Below, piece after piece: positions 62,905 to 64,000 of a DNA stretch of 64,000 nt. The notes beneath the pieces were generated by a model. The model was given only the letters and a program-made list of their open reading frames with translations. It ran no database searches and was not told where the DNA came from. The stretch's first letter is position 1, and the number at the start of each line of letters is the position of its first letter. Position numbers and translations under genes: made by a program. This DNA comes from Pseudolactococcus piscium (GTDB taxonomy: Bacteria; Bacillota; Bacilli; Lactobacillales; Streptococcaceae), in assembly GCF_002441695.1 (NCBI RefSeq), contig NZ_JXJW01000009.1, positions 29,377 to 93,376 of the forward strand. Reading direction: 5' to 3'.

Positions 62905-63498
62905 TTTTTTGCAAGATTACTATTCAAAATGCTTATATTTCTTAATAAATTATCCTGACGGGAATCAAAAAAACAAGAAAATACAAAAAGCAAAAATGAA
63001 TATTTAAACTTTGAAAGATAAATTATAATCATTAAGATTATTTACAATCTAGTCATAGTAATTGCTCACACTTCTATTATTACTGATTGTAAATCTATTG
63101 TCAAAATTATTATGATGGCTAATACATATAATCATATAGGTGGGAGAGACTTCAGAACACTTCATGGATTTTGTAAGATAATCGCTTTTAAGTAGGTGAG
63201 CCACATTCAAATACAGGATACATATAGGAAATTTCATATAGAAAATGATTATTTTATAGATTCTATATTGTAGATCTTATCTTGATTCATTTCAGTGCAT
63301 ATCTTACTGTACTATAATTAGGAATATTATAATAAGAATTTGATAAAAATTGTTAGAACAAGGTTTTTAACCATAAAATTTGATTAAAAAGTAAAAACTT
63401 ATCAAGTAAGTGAAATGATTAGTTGAATAATCAAAATAGTAAAAATAATATATAACTAAACAACTACATCACTACTGTTTGTTACTTCTTTCTATTCC
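62905..63498. other. AT-rich stretch without recognisable genes
   Basis: About 600 bp of very AT-rich DNA between IS remnants. Short frames occur on both strands (for example a 62-codon frame at 63049-63237), but none has an SD, family motif or compositional support. I see nothing functional. Confidence 0.5.
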
Positions 63499-63740
63499 TC
63501 ACAAATACACTTTCCAAGTTCCATCTAATAGTTTAAGTGGAGTTTTATCACAACTTATTGCAATCATTAAACAATAGTAACTATCATATATTTCTATATT
63601 AGTTGTTGAGTCTTCAATTTCCATGTTTTTTCTGCCTTCTTCAATAACTTTAATAATTAATTGCTTGTATTGACTATTTGAAGAAGCTAATTGAGTTTCT
63701 ATTAGCTTTTTTAGAGCTATCAGGCGAAAAAAAAATCGAT
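63499..63740 (-). pseudogene. C-terminal fragment of an unidentified gene cut by an IS
   Basis: About 70 codons, starting in RLIALKKLIETQLASSN and ending in KLLDGTWKVYL, read as normal protein sequence. Upstream the frame runs into an IS-type end (TTGTGCACTCCAAAAGTTAGAC), so the gene has lost its 5' part. No family recognised. Confidence 0.5.
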
Positions 63741-63833
63741 AATAAAATGTTGTGCACTCCAAAAGTTAGACTTTTATGGAAAGATTATAATAAACTAGAC
63801 ACAAAGTTAAGAGAAGTCGTGGAAAGGTTTATT

Positions 63834-63893
63834 ATGACAAGAAGAAAATTCGATAAACAATTTAAAAACGCCGCAGTACAACCCAGTCCTTGA
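63834..63893 (+). pseudogene. N-terminal fragment of an IS981-like (IS3 family) transposase
   Basis: The peptide MTRRKFDKQFKNAAV is the start of IS981-type OrfA. It stops matching after about 15 residues, where a second IS (63880-64000) is joined. The upstream sequence CTCCAAAAGTTAGACTTTT looks like the IS end. Confidence 0.75.
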
Positions 63894-64000
63894 TTCGACC
63901 TGACTTCTTAACATGGTATTTATCAGCTATAAATTGATAGCTACCTAATCCTTGTTCATAGTCTATAACTGCTTTTAGTTTCAAATCAAATGAATATTTA
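63880..64000 (-). mobile_element. Partial IS3-family (IS150 group) transposase OrfA, runs off the window
   Basis: Forty codons read toward the left from the edge: KYSFDLKLKAVIDYEQGLGS, then IADKYHVKKSGRIKDWV, the helix-turn-helix of IS150-type OrfA. The match ends at the junction with the IS981-like fragment, so the 3' part is missing here. The start lies just beyond position 64000. Confidence 0.75.

Noticed and set aside
63049..63237. 62-codon minus-strand frame in the AT-rich IS region
   Set aside because: No SD, no motif and no context; random open frame in AT-rich DNA.

Overview
The window looks like a low-GC Gram-positive chromosome of the Streptococcaceae, most likely Lactococcus or a close relative. 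The evidence is the tdk-prfA-mutY-prmC-ywlC-glyA operon, an rpsD gene with its own leader, a pyrG gene with the Firmicutes G-initiating attenuator, an ECF vitamin transporter downstream of truA, and an AbiA protein of the lactococcal type. No rRNA gene is present, so the species cannot be fixed from this sequence.

Positions 1-26700 are ordinary core chromosome with one accessory patch. In order they hold pyrG, a small lipoprotein, a five-gene operon (truA, a PdxK/ThiD-type kinase, an ECF S component, a DUF436 protein and an Eis-like acetyltransferase), a MacB-like ABC exporter, azlCD, rpsD, an rRNA methyltransferase, pnuC with its likely regulator nrtR, acyP, metF and a fused pabB-pabC. The long tdk operon follows and also carries ndpA and a lysozyme-like gene. 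The accessory patch (9894-12830) lies between azlC and rpsD. It holds a lipase-type protein with a helical C-terminal half, two small helical proteins and a membrane-anchored protein, flanked by gene remnants. It resembles a type VIIb lipase effector with its partners and immunity protein.

Positions 26700 to about 62500 are an integrative and conjugative element (ICE) of the Tn916/ICESt3/ICEBs1 kind beside tdk. It has a tyrosine integrase and excisionase, a CHAP/lysozyme hydrolase, VirB6-, VirB4-, TcpE-, TcpD- and TcpC-like transfer proteins, a MobT relaxase, the TcpA coupling protein, two DUF961/HelP-like candidates, a toxin-antitoxin pair and an ImmR/ImmA-like regulatory pair. Its cargo includes a 1024-residue sortase-anchored adhesin and a small secreted protein that shares a domain with the adhesin's N-terminus. 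Two tRNA-like genes with odd anticodon arms also lie in the ICE.

The most striking feature is a second element (about 46249-54975) inserted between mobT and tcpA, exactly where ICEs of this family have their oriT. It has its own integrase, a DUF3173 protein, a CRESS-virus-like HUH/SF3 helicase Rep, an iteron and hairpin origin, helper proteins and an XRE regulator. It is flanked by matching TGGTAGC-type repeats. Each end carries one probable antiphage gene: AbiA (reverse transcriptase plus HEPN) on the left and a TIR-like protein with a large uncharacterised C-terminal region on the right. The result is a nested mobile defence platform: an integrative mobilizable element (IME) in the transfer origin of an ICE.

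The right end (62480-64000) is a graveyard of insertion-sequence pieces: a broken IS1182-type transposase, an IS981-like fragment, an IS150-type transposase running off the window, and a truncated gene. The ICE right attachment site was not found.
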